DNA of 64,000 bases from Armatimonadota bacterium (GCA_003577165.1 QEUM01000004.1:186001-250000), one strand, 5' to 3'; numbered from the stretch's first letter, positions 53,324-62,602 are shown. Program-made: numbers and translations. The notes: generated from the letters alone by a model not told the origin.

Positions 53324-53395
53324 TCAGCAGCGCTCCCGGTACCTTCGATAAGATTCCGGTTTCCTCCTCCGGGTTCCTCGATCTCCCGGTATTTT

Positions 53396-54172
53396 TTACC
53401 GGCGGTGCGCCCTGGGCGAGGCGTAAACGGCCGACCTCCCAATCTCCCGGAACCCCATGGACCGGTACCAGGGGACGAGTTCCTGCTCCGAGAGCAGGAG
53501 GATCGGCTGGTCCTCGGGGGCGAAGGCACACAGATCCGCGACAATTTTCGTGCCGAGTCCTTGGCCCCGCTCACCTGGGCTCACGCAGATGTTGTAAAGG
53601 CCGGTCACGCCGCTCGCCTCGATGAGGCAGCCCGCGCCGACCGTTTGCCCGCCTCTGTCTACCCTGAAGAATCGAGTTCGCTCGTTCGCTGCCCGGGCGC
53701 ACACGGCCGCCACCTCGGCCCGGAGGCTCGCCGGCGAAGTCCAGAGGAAGTTGTCGATGATGAACGCACAGAGGTGCGCGACTTCGGTGTCGGGGCATCG
53801 AACCAACACTCCGGCCGCGGGCGGGCGTTCGTCAATCGTCAAAATCGAAAGTTCATAGACTTGGCGCAGCCCCTCGTTCTCCAGGTGCGCTCCCAGGCTG
53901 AAAGGTCGGTCCCCCGGAAGAACGTGAACTCGAAAGTTGGGGTTTGAGCGCGCAATGCGCGCCAGATCTCGGATGTCTTCATTGGAAACTGATAGGCGAA
54001 TTGCGAGGTTGCCGACGGGGTGGTCGATTGCGCTCTCAACTGTCCACATGCTGTCCGTGCGGACGACGCGCGCGCTTCGCGCCTGCTCCGCCAGAGAGAG
54101 GTAGACGGCTGCGATGTGTGATCGCACCGAGTTCGTTTCGATTACAGAACGATGCTCCAAAGAATGCCCCAC
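53396..54172 (-). CDS. GNAT acetyltransferase
   Basis: The protein has 258 residues. The C-terminal half is a GNAT domain with NICVSPGERGQGLGTKIVADL (R-G-Q-G-L-G) and WYRSMGFREIGRS. The N-terminal half (1-120) is unassigned. The start is GTG 54172, which overlaps the upstream hydrolase stop by 31 bp; an ATG at 54049 is possible but would lose 41 residues. It is probably co-transcribed with the hydrolase. Confidence 0.82.
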   Translation of the reverse strand: MGHSLEHRSVIETNSVRSHIAAVYLSLAEQARSARVVRTDSMWTVESAIDHPVGNLAIRLSVSNEDIRDLARIARSNPNFRVHVLPGDRPFSLGAHLENEGLRQVYELSILTIDERPPAAGVLVRCPDTEVAHLCAFIIDNFLWTSPASLRAEVAAVCARAANERTRFFRVDRGGQTVGAGCLIEASGVTGLYNICVSPGERGQGLGTKIVADLCAFAPEDQPILLLSEQELVPWYRSMGFREIGRSAVYASPRAHRR

Positions 54173-55338
54173 GTCGCTCGCTCCGTCGTTGCGGCAACAC
54201 CTACAGAGAGTCCGTTCGAAATCTCTACGCCGCCGTATAAGATCGGGCCTCTCGGCGTGAGGAGGCCTGCAACGAACGGCGAAGGCTGCCGCTTCATTCG
54301 AAACAGATCGATCCCCACGCCCAAGGTCACATCCGTTTCAGGGTCGTAATGCACGCCGACGCGAATCGTGGGCGTCCGAAGGCTTGACGGTGGTGTGTAG
54401 GGCGCACCAAAGAACTCCGAACGAAAGAAGTCTGCGACGGTTCGGTGAATTCGGTTCTCCGCGAAGACCGCGCCGTAATGGCCCGAGTCGAGTGTGACGA
54501 CCCGCGACGATGGATAGGCCTCCGCCAACTTCTTCGTGTCCTCCGGCGGAACGACTTCGTCGAACTTCGCCGCGATAATCAGGACGTTCTCTCCTGCTGC
54601 CTGCCTCACATGCTCGAGTGGCTCAACGTCTGCGAGTTCTCTTCGCAAATCGTCCTCCGTGACGCCCTGTCGTCGAAAGTCCAGACGCGCCTCTAAAGTC
54701 ACGCTCGAATTCCAAATTAAGTGAGCCAGGTCGCCTCCCGCTAGCACGAATGCGCCGGACGAGAGTCGGTCATCCACTCCGAAGCAAAGGGAGGCAACCA
54801 CGCCGCCGAGGCTGATGCCCGCAACGCCGATCTTCGATCCGTCGATCGCTGGATGGCGCGACAGCCAAGCGTACAGCCGTTTGACGTCGAGGACCGCTTG
54901 CGTCATGGATTCGCGCAGGTGATTGACATCGGCTTGGAGGGCGAGTTCGCCTGAGCGCACGCCGGGAGGAGATCTTCGAAGGTGGTACGGCAGGACCATC
55001 ACGGCCGCGCCGATGCCGTTTCGATTCAGTTGCCGCGCGAGCGATTGCACGATGGCGAGATCGGTTGCACCCCAAAAGTGGAGGAGAATCACGCACGGAA
55101 CCCGCGAAGGGACGTCACGCGGAAGATATATCTCCGCTTCGACTGTGTTGTTCTCTTGAACCTTCGTGGAGATCGGGCTTGGGAACCGGAGGATGCTGGC
55201 GATCTGGTCCGGCCCGCTGCTTCGCGGAGTCTCGACGTAATCCTGAGTCTCCGGAGGGATGTCGTGCACCGAAGGAAGTTGCCCGCGCGCGGTCGAACCA
55301 AGCGATATGAAAGCCGCCAACGCTGCTGCAATCGCCAT
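54142..55338 (-). CDS. Exported alpha/beta hydrolase with C-terminal beta domain
   Basis: The protein has 398 residues from ATG 55338, with GGAGG 9 nt upstream. The signal peptide is about residues 1-19. The hydrolase has LLHFWGA, nucleophile Ser in GISLGG, Asp in FDEVVP and His in SGHYG. The last 80 residues are unassigned and beta-rich (VGVHYDPETDVTLGVGIDL). The ATG lies inside the opposite-strand gene at 55307, so the two genes overlap head-to-head by 32 bp. Confidence 0.78.
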   Translation of the reverse strand: MAIAAALAAFISLGSTARGQLPSVHDIPPETQDYVETPRSSGPDQIASILRFPSPISTKVQENNTVEAEIYLPRDVPSRVPCVILLHFWGATDLAIVQSLARQLNRNGIGAAVMVLPYHLRRSPPGVRSGELALQADVNHLRESMTQAVLDVKRLYAWLSRHPAIDGSKIGVAGISLGGVVASLCFGVDDRLSSGAFVLAGGDLAHLIWNSSVTLEARLDFRRQGVTEDDLRRELADVEPLEHVRQAAGENVLIIAAKFDEVVPPEDTKKLAEAYPSSRVVTLDSGHYGAVFAENRIHRTVADFFRSEFFGAPYTPPSSLRTPTIRVGVHYDPETDVTLGVGIDLFRMKRQPSPFVAGLLTPRGPILYGGVEISNGLSVGVAATTERATWGILWSIVL

Positions 55339-57259
55339 GGCATTCTGCCTCCCTTTCGGCGCAAATGCCGACACGCTCGAGGAGGCCCTCGGACTCGCTG
55401 GTCTCGACAAGAAAACGGCGACTTTCAATCCCACCATTTTGAGTTTCTATTCTTTCGACGAGTTCACAATGCCGTCCTTTGGGGCCCTCTCTCGGGATCC
55501 GTTCTTCCTGCCCAGAGCGATGACGGCGTTCGCCGACGGACTTCAGAATTGTGGTCTGAAAGCGAGCGAGGCTCTGATGTGGACGCGCCCAATCTTAGGG
55601 CATGCGCCGCGCCGCACATTGCTGGGCGATCCTACTGCGGCGTGGCAGCAAGCGGCAAAATCGCCGGATGGGCTTCAAAAGGCGCTTACCGCTCTCGAGG
55701 CGTCGTCCACATCTGCACCGGATGTTCCGAAACCAGCAGCCGAAGCCGCCGCCCTTGTCCTGAACTCTGTCATAGGAACGGAAGCGCTGTTCAGCGGCGC
55801 ATTTCGGGAGATATCCGACCGAACCGAGGCCTTCTCGTGGCTCGCTCGGAGTGAAACAGATTGGGCAAGAAAGCGAAAACTGATGCGCTCGGTGGACCTC
55901 GGGCAACTGTACGCGGCCGCGCACGATCTGTTCCTGGCGAGCCAAACGGCGGCAGATTGGCTCCGAACTGCCTCAGTCTCGACCGACTTCGAGTGGTCGG
56001 CGAACACTCGACTTGGAAAGGTGCTGATTCGCGGCGCCGGATCCCACATCACGCCGCCCGGCGAGTACCTTCTCATCCTCGATCTCGGGGGGGACGACCT
56101 GTACTTGGCCGGGGGGGCGAACGCGAGCGCGTCGAATTGGGCGTCGGTTCTTTTGGACGTATCGGGAAACGACCGCTACCTCTCCCACGAGGAACTCGCG
56201 TCGTCCACGGTGAGCGCTTACGCGGGCCGATCTTCCGGCACTGCACGGCCCGCCCAGGGCGGCGCGCTCATGGGCGCTGCACTCGTCCTCGACATGAGCG
56301 GGAACGACATCTACCGATGCATCCGGCCGGCCCAAGGCAGCGGCGTGTTCGGAGTGGGAGCCCTCGTTGATTACCAAGGGCAGGACGTGTACGATGCTTA
56401 CACGAATTCCCAGGGATTCGGAGACACAGGTGTCGGAGTCCTGATCGACGGATCTGGTGACGATGGTTACTCGTGTTTCTCCCAGTCGCAGGCATGCGGG
56501 CTCACACTCGGCGCGGGGATCTTGTCGGAGTTGGGCGGAAACGACGTGTACATCTCGAACGACGAGCAGATTGACTTTCCCTCTCCGCAATCGTCGGCGC
56601 ACAACGTCTCGATGAGTCAAGGCGCGGGATACGGATTGCGCGCCGATTTCAGCGACGGCCACAGCCTTGGCGGCGGGCTGGGGTTTCTGTTGGACACAGC
56701 AGGGGACGACTCTTATGCCTGCGCGGTATTCGGTCAGGGCGTCGGATATTGGCAAGGCATCGGCGCAGTCTGCGATTTGGCGGGCAATGATCGCTATTCA
56801 GGTCTGTGGTACGTGCAGGGCGCGTGCGCGCACTTTGCCATCGGTTACCTCGAAGACAGGCAGGGCGACGATGTATATAAAGCGACCATGAACATGGCCC
56901 AGGGAGCGGGACACGACTTCAGCGTTGGGTGGCTCACCGACGGAGGGGGGAACGACAGTTACTCGGCGCCGAACTTGTCGCTCGGGGCGGGGAACGCCTC
57001 GGGGATCGGAGTTTTCCGGGAGGTTTCCGGCAATGACACCTACGCATCATCCGGCACGACCCTCGGGAAAGCGAATCCTGGAGAAGGAGCCTTCCGCAGT
57101 CAAGCGATCTGCATGGGAGTCTTCGTAGACGAGAAGGGAAGCGATGCCTACCCGAAAGACCTCACCTGGGCCGGAAACTCCGTGCGAACGGTGAATTGGG
57201 CACAGAAGCGAGACGCCGCAGCCGACAGCCAATTCGGCGTATTCTTAGACGGCGAATGA
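55307..57259 (+). CDS. Secreted protein with about 11 GxDxY repeats
   Basis: The protein has 650 residues with a signal peptide (about 1-21, ending GANA). From residue 260 on, a unit of about 35 residues recurs about 11 times: a (G/A)G(N/D/Q)DxY core followed by QGxG and GxGxLxD (GGDDLY, SGNDRY, SGNDIY, QGQDVY, SGDDGY, GGNDVY, AGDDSY, AGNDRY, QGDDVY, GGNDSY, SGNDTY). Such Gly/Asp repeats often form calcium-binding beta solenoids, but the spacing is not that of RTX repeats. The ATG lies within the divergent hydrolase gene. The stop overlaps the protease gene that follows. Confidence 0.75.
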   Translation: MKAANAAAIAMAFCLPFGANADTLEEALGLAGLDKKTATFNPTILSFYSFDEFTMPSFGALSRDPFFLPRAMTAFADGLQNCGLKASEALMWTRPILGHAPRRTLLGDPTAAWQQAAKSPDGLQKALTALEASSTSAPDVPKPAAEAAALVLNSVIGTEALFSGAFREISDRTEAFSWLARSETDWARKRKLMRSVDLGQLYAAAHDLFLASQTAADWLRTASVSTDFEWSANTRLGKVLIRGAGSHITPPGEYLLILDLGGDDLYLAGGANASASNWASVLLDVSGNDRYLSHEELASSTVSAYAGRSSGTARPAQGGALMGAALVLDMSGNDIYRCIRPAQGSGVFGVGALVDYQGQDVYDAYTNSQGFGDTGVGVLIDGSGDDGYSCFSQSQACGLTLGAGILSELGGNDVYISNDEQIDFPSPQSSAHNVSMSQGAGYGLRADFSDGHSLGGGLGFLLDTAGDDSYACAVFGQGVGYWQGIGAVCDLAGNDRYSGLWYVQGACAHFAIGYLEDRQGDDVYKATMNMAQGAGHDFSVGWLTDGGGNDSYSAPNLSLGAGNASGIGVFREVSGNDTYASSGTTLGKANPGEGAFRSQAICMGVFVDEKGSDAYPKDLTWAGNSVRTVNWAQKRDAAADSQFGVFLDGE

Positions 57260-58368
57260 GTCGCAGCAACTCCTCCTCCTCGATCTGGGCCCCCCGGATC
57301 GCCACCATTGCCGGCATCCCGATCCGGCTGCACTTCACGTTTGTGCTCTTTCTCGCTTGGCTCGCTGCGGCCGCGAACCAGCAGAAGCAGGATGCCGAGG
57401 GCATTGCGCTCATTCCCGCGATCTTCTTCTGCGTGCTTTTGCACGAATTGGGGCACGCTCTCGTGGCGAAGAGGTTCGGAATCAAGACGCGCGACATCAC
57501 TTTGTATCCCATCGGTGGAGTCGCGATGATCGAAGGACGTCCTAAGCCGAAGGAGGAGTTCTGGATCGCGGTTGCGGGTCCAGCCGTCAACGTCGTCATC
57601 GCGGGCGTGATCACGCTCGTACTGTTGGCGACGGGAAGCGATCTGCCGAAATTCGATTTAGGACTGGGCCGGCAGGGATTCATCCGCGACCTGGTGATCG
57701 CGAACGCATTCATCGTCGTGTTCAATATGGTGCCTGCATTTCCTATGGATGGCGGTCGTGTGTTGAGGGCCGTTTTGGCGATGCTCATGCCGAATCCGAA
57801 GGCGACGCAGATTGCAGGAGTTCTTGGGCAGTTGCTTGCGATGGCTTTCGGAATCGCCGGTGTGTTTACAGGCAACATCCTCTGGATGGTGATCGCTCTG
57901 TTCGTTTTCTTGGGCGCCGGTCAAGAAGTGAGCGCGACGTTGGCGTTCTCTTTAGTTGAGCATCGCCGGGTCCGTGACGCGATGCTAACTCAATTTCGTA
58001 CCATCGCACATGGCGAGACTCTGAACACGGCCTGGAGGATGCTGCTCGACGGCAACCAGGACGACTTCCCAGTTGTGTATGGTTCGGAGACGCTCGGCCT
58101 GCTCACGAAAGGAAACTTGTACGCAGCCAGCGCCGCGGGCCGAGCGGACGACTACGTCGCCGATCACATCATCCGAGATTTTAGGCGTTTGCTACCCGAC
58201 GCTCCTTTGGAGGTTGCCCTCGAGATGTTCAGCGGACAGGATCGAACCGCGATCCTCGTGATGGACGGTGACCAACTCGTCGGAATGCTGACGCCAGAGA
58301 ATCTCGGCGAGTTTATGATGCGAGAACAGACCCTCGCGAGGTCCGCTCAGGATCCCACTCGCGGGTAG
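57256..58368 (+). CDS. Site-2 protease (M50) with CBS domains
   Basis: The protein has 370 residues from ATG 57256 (overlapping the previous stop as ATGA; the longer frame upstream lies inside that gene). It is an intramembrane zinc protease with HELGH at 63-67 in the second helix and the ligand motif PMDGG near 163. A C-terminal pair of CBS domains (about 235-355) probably binds an adenine nucleotide, as in the SpoIVFB/S2P-CBS class. It cleaves membrane-bound substrates such as anti-sigma factors or signal-peptide remnants. The coupled upstream gene may be a substrate or partner. Confidence 0.9.
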   Translation: MSRSNSSSSIWAPRIATIAGIPIRLHFTFVLFLAWLAAAANQQKQDAEGIALIPAIFFCVLLHELGHALVAKRFGIKTRDITLYPIGGVAMIEGRPKPKEEFWIAVAGPAVNVVIAGVITLVLLATGSDLPKFDLGLGRQGFIRDLVIANAFIVVFNMVPAFPMDGGRVLRAVLAMLMPNPKATQIAGVLGQLLAMAFGIAGVFTGNILWMVIALFVFLGAGQEVSATLAFSLVEHRRVRDAMLTQFRTIAHGETLNTAWRMLLDGNQDDFPVVYGSETLGLLTKGNLYAASAAGRADDYVADHIIRDFRRLLPDAPLEVALEMFSGQDRTAILVMDGDQLVGMLTPENLGEFMMREQTLARSAQDPTRG

Positions 58369-58371
58369 CAT
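58366..58371 (+). promoter_or_regulatory. Possible -10 box of gltX
   Basis: TAGCAT ends 8 nt before ATG 58380 and overlaps the protease stop codon. Read-through from upstream is equally possible. Confidence 0.35.
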
Positions 58372-58379
58372 CCCACCGG

Positions 58380-59879
58380 ATGATTCGAGTTCGCTACGCT
58401 CCCTCCCCCACGGGCAGCCCTCATGTGGGCAACATCCGAACGGCCCTCTTCAATTACCTGCTCGCAAAGAGATATTCGGGGACGTTCGTCGTCCGCATCG
58501 AGGATACGGATCAGACGCGCAAAGTGCCGGGCGCCCTCGAAGATATTCTCGACTCGCTTCGCTGGTTGGGGATTGAATGGGACGAGGGCCCCGAGCGCGG
58601 AGGGAGTCACGGTCCCTATTTTCAGAGTGAGCGGCTGGAAATCTATCGACGCCACGTGGACATTTTGCTCGCGGCGAAGCGAGCCTACAAGTGCTTCTGC
58701 ACTCCCGAAGAACTCACTGAGATGCGCGAGTATCAACGCATCAACAACCTGCCGACGGGATACGACCGGAGATGCAGGTTTCGATCGGATGACGAGGTCG
58801 AAGCGCTCGAGGCGTCGGGAAAGCCGTATGTCGTTCGACTTGCGATGCCACTCGAGGGTGAGATCGAGTTCCAGGATGCCATTCGCGGTCGAGTGGCGTT
58901 CGAGAGCCGCCTGCTCGATGATCAGGTGCTCTTGAAGAGCGATGGCTGGCCGACTTATCACCTCGCAAATGTCGTAGACGACTACCTTCAGGGCATCACC
59001 CACGTGATCCGCGGAGACGAGTGGATTAACTCGACGCCGAAGCACGTAGTTCTCTACAATTCGTTCGGTTGGAACATGCCGATCTTCGCCCACGCGCCGA
59101 TCATCAAGGGGCCGGACGGAGCGAAGTTGAGCAAACGCCACGGAGACACGCGGTGCTTGGACTATCGCGAAAAGGGGTTCCTATCGGAAGCCGTCGCGAA
59201 CTTCATCGCTCTCATCGGGTGGTCGCCCGGAGATGAACGGGAACTGATGACGATGTCGGAGATGGCGGAAGCGTTTTCGGTCGAGGGGATTCAGCCGAAT
59301 CCCGGCGTGTTCGACATCACGAAACTGCTTTGGATGAACGGCCACTACATTCGTTCGAAGTCTCCGGAGGACCTATTCGACACCGTAGTCAGTTGGCACA
59401 CCTCGACGACCGACGAGGAGTATCGCGGTTCCGAAGGGTGCGCCGCGCTGACGGCGGCGATCCAGTCATTGCCGCAGGAGTACGTGACGGAGGCGTTCCG
59501 CCTCGAACAGGAGCGCGTCAAACTCCTGTCGGAATTCGCCGAAGCATGCCGCTTCTTCTTCGTCGACGAGCCGGAAATGGATCCGCAAGGCGTCGCCAAG
59601 TGGTTCGGCCAACCTTACGTGGGTGCGCTGCTGGAGAAGTTGGAGGCTGAGGTTGCGGGTCGGTCAACGATATCCGCCGAAGATGCAGAAAAGATCATCG
59701 ACGGAGTCGTTGTATCCCTCGGATTGGAGAAGCGCGCGCAGGCTATCCATCCAACGAGGGTTGCACTCACGGGGAAAACGTTTGGGCCGTCGCTTTTTGA
59801 ATTAATGGCGCTTTTGGGGCCCGAGCGAATCCTTCTGCGACTCAGGCGTGCTGCGCAATTCGTTCCTGCAGCGAGCTGA
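58380..59879 (+). CDS. gltX: Glutamyl-tRNA synthetase
   Basis: The enzyme charges tRNA-Glu in the cytoplasm. The class I signature is PTGSPHVGN (10-18) and the KMSKS-like loop is KLSKR near 249-253. The length of 499 residues and the alpha-helical anticodon-binding end fit bacterial GluRS. The gene is 11 bp after the protease gene. Its last 38 bp overlap the convergent purK gene. Confidence 0.96.
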   Translation: MIRVRYAPSPTGSPHVGNIRTALFNYLLAKRYSGTFVVRIEDTDQTRKVPGALEDILDSLRWLGIEWDEGPERGGSHGPYFQSERLEIYRRHVDILLAAKRAYKCFCTPEELTEMREYQRINNLPTGYDRRCRFRSDDEVEALEASGKPYVVRLAMPLEGEIEFQDAIRGRVAFESRLLDDQVLLKSDGWPTYHLANVVDDYLQGITHVIRGDEWINSTPKHVVLYNSFGWNMPIFAHAPIIKGPDGAKLSKRHGDTRCLDYREKGFLSEAVANFIALIGWSPGDERELMTMSEMAEAFSVEGIQPNPGVFDITKLLWMNGHYIRSKSPEDLFDTVVSWHTSTTDEEYRGSEGCAALTAAIQSLPQEYVTEAFRLEQERVKLLSEFAEACRFFFVDEPEMDPQGVAKWFGQPYVGALLEKLEAEVAGRSTISAEDAEKIIDGVVVSLGLEKRAQAIHPTRVALTGKTFGPSLFELMALLGPERILLRLRRAAQFVPAAS

Positions 59880-60939
59880 CTTTCTTGTCGCGCGCTTCCG
59901 CAGAAGCTTCCACAACGGTAACGTGGCCTACCTTCCGGCCGGGGCGCACCTCTTTGCCGTACCAGTGGTAGTGCGCGCCGAGCGACAGCACTGAGCAGGG
60001 ATCGACTTCCTGACCGATTAGATTGACCATCGCGGAGTAGCCCCGCACTTCCGTCGACCCCAGAGGCCAACCCAGAACAGCACGGAGGTGGTTCTCGAAT
60101 TGACTGCATTCGGCTCCCTCGATCGTCCAGTGCCCGGAGTTGTGCACGCGAGGCGCGAGTTCGTTCGCCAGCAATCGGCCGCCCACAGAGAACATCTCCA
60201 GAGCGAGAACGCCGACGTATTCGAGATCGTGCGCAATACGAGATGCGTAGGCGACGGCGGTTGCCTCCAAATCCGGCGGCACTGCAACGGCGGGGGGGCA
60301 GTGCGAAGTCCTCAGGATTCCGCCGCGATGGTAGTTCTGCACGATCGGGTAGGTCTTGGAGGTGCCGTCTTTAGAGCGAACACAAAGCACCGAGCACTCC
60401 CAATCGAATTCGACCAGGGATTCGACGATCGCCTCTCGTTCACCGATGGCGAGCCAAGCCTCTTCAGCCTCCTCGATCCGTTCGATTCGGTGCTGTCCCT
60501 TGCCGTCGTAGCCATGCCTGCGCGTCTTCAAGATGCAGGGCGGAGCAACGGAAGTCAACGCCGACTTCAGGTCGTCGAGGGTTTCAACGGCACAATAGTT
60601 CGGGCACGGGATTCCCAATTTCTCGAAGAGTCTCTTCTCATGCAGGCGATCCTGAGCGACTTCGAGTGCGTTCCATCCTGGAAACACAGGAACGTGTCCT
60701 TCCAGGTATTTGGCAGCCGACGCAGGCACGTTCTCGAATTCATAAGTTGCGACTTCGATTCCCTCGAGGAATCGCTGCAGGCCTTGTTCGTCATCGTACG
60801 CGGCGCAGACGCACTCCCCGACGGCGGCGGCCGGAGGCGCTGGAGATGGGTCGAGAAACCGAAACTGGAGGCCCATCGGAACCCCGGCAATGCCGAGCAT
60901 GCGGCCAAGTTGGCCCCCCCCGAGAACGCCAACCCTCAC
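59842..60939 (-). CDS. purK: N5-carboxyaminoimidazole ribonucleotide synthase
   Basis: The enzyme makes N5-CAIR from AIR, ATP and bicarbonate in purine synthesis. It has about 365 residues of ATP-grasp fold with [12 protein letters not shown] (residues 4-15), [19 protein letters not shown] and [14 protein letters not shown]. The start GTG 60939 overlaps the purE stop as GTGA; the frame is open much further upstream, but that part is out-of-frame purE and noncoding. The end overlaps gltX by 38 bp. Confidence 0.95.
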   Translation of the reverse strand: MRVGVLGGGQLGRMLGIAGVPMGLQFRFLDPSPAPPAAAVGECVCAAYDDEQGLQRFLEGIEVATYEFENVPASAAKYLEGHVPVFPGWNALEVAQDRLHEKRLFEKLGIPCPNYCAVETLDDLKSALTSVAPPCILKTRRHGYDGKGQHRIERIEEAEEAWLAIGEREAIVESLVEFDWECSVLCVRSKDGTSKTYPIVQNYHRGGILRTSHCPPAVAVPPDLEATAVAYASRIAHDLEYVGVLALEMFSVGGRLLANELAPRVHNSGHWTIEGAECSQFENHLRAVLGWPLGSTEVRGYSAMVNLIGQEVDPCSVLSLGAHYHWYGKEVRPGRKVGHVTVVEASAEARDKKVSSLQERIAQHA

Positions 60940-61430
60940 GATTGTTTCCGCGGATCGGGATTGTCGAGAACCGACTTGGTTTGTCGCAATCTCCACGACT
61001 TCAACTTCTTTCGAATGTCCGCGTGTTCGAGGGCGAGGATGCCCGCCGCGAGGAGGGCGGCGTTCGTTGCGCCCGCCTTTCCGATCGCAAGCGTGCCGAC
61101 GGGGATGCCTGCCGGCATCTGAACGATCGAGAGCAGTGAGTCGATGCCCTTCAGGGTCTTGCTCTCGACTGGAACGCCGAGCACCGGAAGCGCCGTGAGC
61201 GATGCCGTCATCCCTGGTAGGTGCGCCGCTCCGCCCGCTCCAGCGATGATCACCTTCAGCCCACGGCTCTCCGCGCTGTCGGCGTACTCCACGAGGAGGC
61301 GCGGTGTCCGGTGAGCGGAAACGACCTTTGTCTCGTAGGGAACTCCCAGGTCGTCGAGTGTGGATGCCGCATGCTGCATTGTCTCCCAGTCGGATTTGGA
61401 GCCCATGATGAGCCCGACGAGCGGCTGCAT
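60936..61430 (-). CDS. purE: N5-CAIR mutase (class I PurE)
   Basis: The enzyme converts N5-CAIR to CAIR. The GSKSDWETM motif (residues 9-17), VVSAHRTP and [10 protein letters not shown] are diagnostic. The protein has 164 residues from ATG 61430, which follows TAGAAT by 8 nt; the frame upstream of it is not coding. The presence of purK next door confirms the bacterial N5-CAIR pathway rather than the direct AIR carboxylase of animals. Confidence 0.95.
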   Translation of the reverse strand: MQPLVGLIMGSKSDWETMQHAASTLDDLGVPYETKVVSAHRTPRLLVEYADSAESRGLKVIIAGAGGAAHLPGMTASLTALPVLGVPVESKTLKGIDSLLSIVQMPAGIPVGTLAIGKAGATNAALLAAGILALEHADIRKKLKSWRLRQTKSVLDNPDPRKQS

Positions 61431-61438
61431 AGGTCGAG

Positions 61439-61462
61439 ATTCTACCGGTGGTTGTGTATAGT
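61439..61462. promoter_or_regulatory. Divergent leaderless promoters, purE / lipoprotein
   Basis: TAGAAT on the minus strand (61444-61439) is 8 nt before purE. TATAGT on the plus strand (61457-61462) is 8 nt before the lipoprotein ATG at 61471. The two boxes are only 12 bp apart. Confidence 0.55.
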
Positions 61463-61470
61463 GGCTGCGT

Positions 61471-62172
61471 ATGTCCAGGCTTCTGGTTTGGATCGTGCCG
61501 TTCGTGGCCATCGCCGGCTGCAGCGGAGCGGGGAGCGGCCTTCGCCTCGAATTCAAGCCTCCGAAAGGCGAGAAGCGCACGTACCACACGGACATGGAAC
61601 TCCGCCTCGACCTTGCCTCGGGGGGTCGTCAGACGATCCGTGTGGGCTTCGACTCGGAGGATGAGGTCATCGAGGCGGGTCGAGATTCGATCACGATCCG
61701 AACGACCTTCCAGAAGGTGACGGTGAAGGCAGCCGGCCTCACCGAGATGCTGGCTCCTCAGTTCAAGGCGATCGAAGGCACGTCCGTCACCCAGGTTTTC
61801 GACCGGATGGGCAGGCTCATTCGAACGGAAGGCGATTCGCAGGGCCCGACCCAGTCGCTTCAGGGCGCGCTGACTCCTGAGTTCGGAGACGTGCCGCTGC
61901 ATAAGGGCGCGAAGTGGACTGCCAAGATCGATGCCGGCGGACAGCAGGCCTTCGTCACGTACCAGGTCGAAGGCTACGAGAAGGTCAACGGCAAAGAGGC
62001 GGTGGTTCTCACGATGGAGGTCAGCGGCGACTCGTCCCTGAAGGCAGTCTCACCGCCCCAGATTTGGGTGGAGGTGGCGACGGGCCGGATGGTGCGATCC
62101 ATCGGGACGCTGTCGATTCAGGTCCACGGCGCGTCCGCCGAGGCGGCCTTCAAAGTGGAACAGGTGCGGTAG
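61471..62172 (+). CDS. Lipoprotein, DUF6263-like
   Basis: The protein has 233 residues with a lipobox AIAGC (Cys16). The mature part is beta-rich: [15 protein letters not shown], ending in a pair of long strands. It resembles the secreted protein at 28880-29590 in its opening and length, so the two are probably related. The function is unknown. TATAGT ends 8 nt before the ATG. Confidence 0.72.
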   Translation: MSRLLVWIVPFVAIAGCSGAGSGLRLEFKPPKGEKRTYHTDMELRLDLASGGRQTIRVGFDSEDEVIEAGRDSITIRTTFQKVTVKAAGLTEMLAPQFKAIEGTSVTQVFDRMGRLIRTEGDSQGPTQSLQGALTPEFGDVPLHKGAKWTAKIDAGGQQAFVTYQVEGYEKVNGKEAVVLTMEVSGDSSLKAVSPPQIWVEVATGRMVRSIGTLSIQVHGASAEAAFKVEQVR

Positions 62173-62254
62173 GCGCATCCGCATCGAATCTGAATTTAAA
62201 TCAGAATCGGCAGATCTGCGGCCCTCCGAGACTGAGGCGCGCAAGTTTTCCGCG

Positions 62255-62260
62255 TATCAT
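62255..62260 (+). promoter_or_regulatory. -10 box of the structured leader
   Basis: TATCAT in the AT-rich TTTTCCGCGTATCATCTAATC region. Transcription from here would start near 62267, about 147 nt before ATG 62414. No clear -35. Confidence 0.4.
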
Positions 62261-62266
62261 CTAATC

Positions 62267-62413
62267 AACGGCCGTGTCTCGAGGCACGCCGTCGAGCCCT
62301 GGTCACTCTCGACGGTGCGAAGGCGATCCAAGCCGCCGACTCGATGAACCGGATGCGCCGATGGAAGTCGGCGCGATGCACGGACCGGGCCGGTTGGCAA
62401 CCGAGGCCAACAA
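62267..62413 (+). promoter_or_regulatory. Structured 5' leader (candidate regulatory RNA)
   Basis: Three strong hairpins can be drawn in this 147-nt noncoding stretch: CCGTCGAG/CTCGACGG (62289-62296 and 62308-62315, 8 bp), GCGCCGA/TCGGCGC (62355-62361 and 62368-62374, 7 bp) and CGGTT/AACCG (62391-62395 and 62399-62403) extended by GGC/GCC. The last one covers GAGG (62403-62406), the only ribosome site for ATG 62414. I do not match it to any riboswitch class I know (TPP, SAM, cobalamin, glycine, c-di-GMP, c-di-AMP, preQ1, fluoride). Confidence 0.45.
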
Positions 62414-62602
62414 ATGAAAGACCAAATCACTCTGCAGGCAGCGCTCGCGCAGGCTGCCATCCTTCACGAGTACCTAAGGGAGACTGGGTCCTCGCGTTTG
62501 GACATCCAGTTTCTCTTCAACCATGTGGACGCCCTTCGATCACTGATCGAAGCCCTTGAGCGAACACTCACGACCCAGGCCCGCACAAGTCCTGCCGCTT
62601 GA
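62414..62602 (+). CDS. Small helical protein after the structured leader
   Basis: The protein has 62 residues: MKDQITLQAALAQAAILHEY, then a second helix with LFNHVDALRSLIEALER and an Ala/Thr-rich tail. Two amphipathic helices and no membrane segment suggest a small helical-hairpin protein. I do not recognise it. GAGG lies 7 nt before ATG 62414. It is the only gene with a long structured leader in the window, which is the main reason to believe it is real. Confidence 0.55.
   Translation: MKDQITLQAALAQAAILHEYLRETGSSRLDIQFLFNHVDALRSLIEALERTLTTQARTSPAA

Noticed and set aside
60940-61902. The long upstream extension of the purK frame
   Set aside because: The N-terminal 321 codons cover purE out of frame and noncoding DNA; GTG 60939 starts exactly at the canonical PurK N terminus and overlaps the purE stop.
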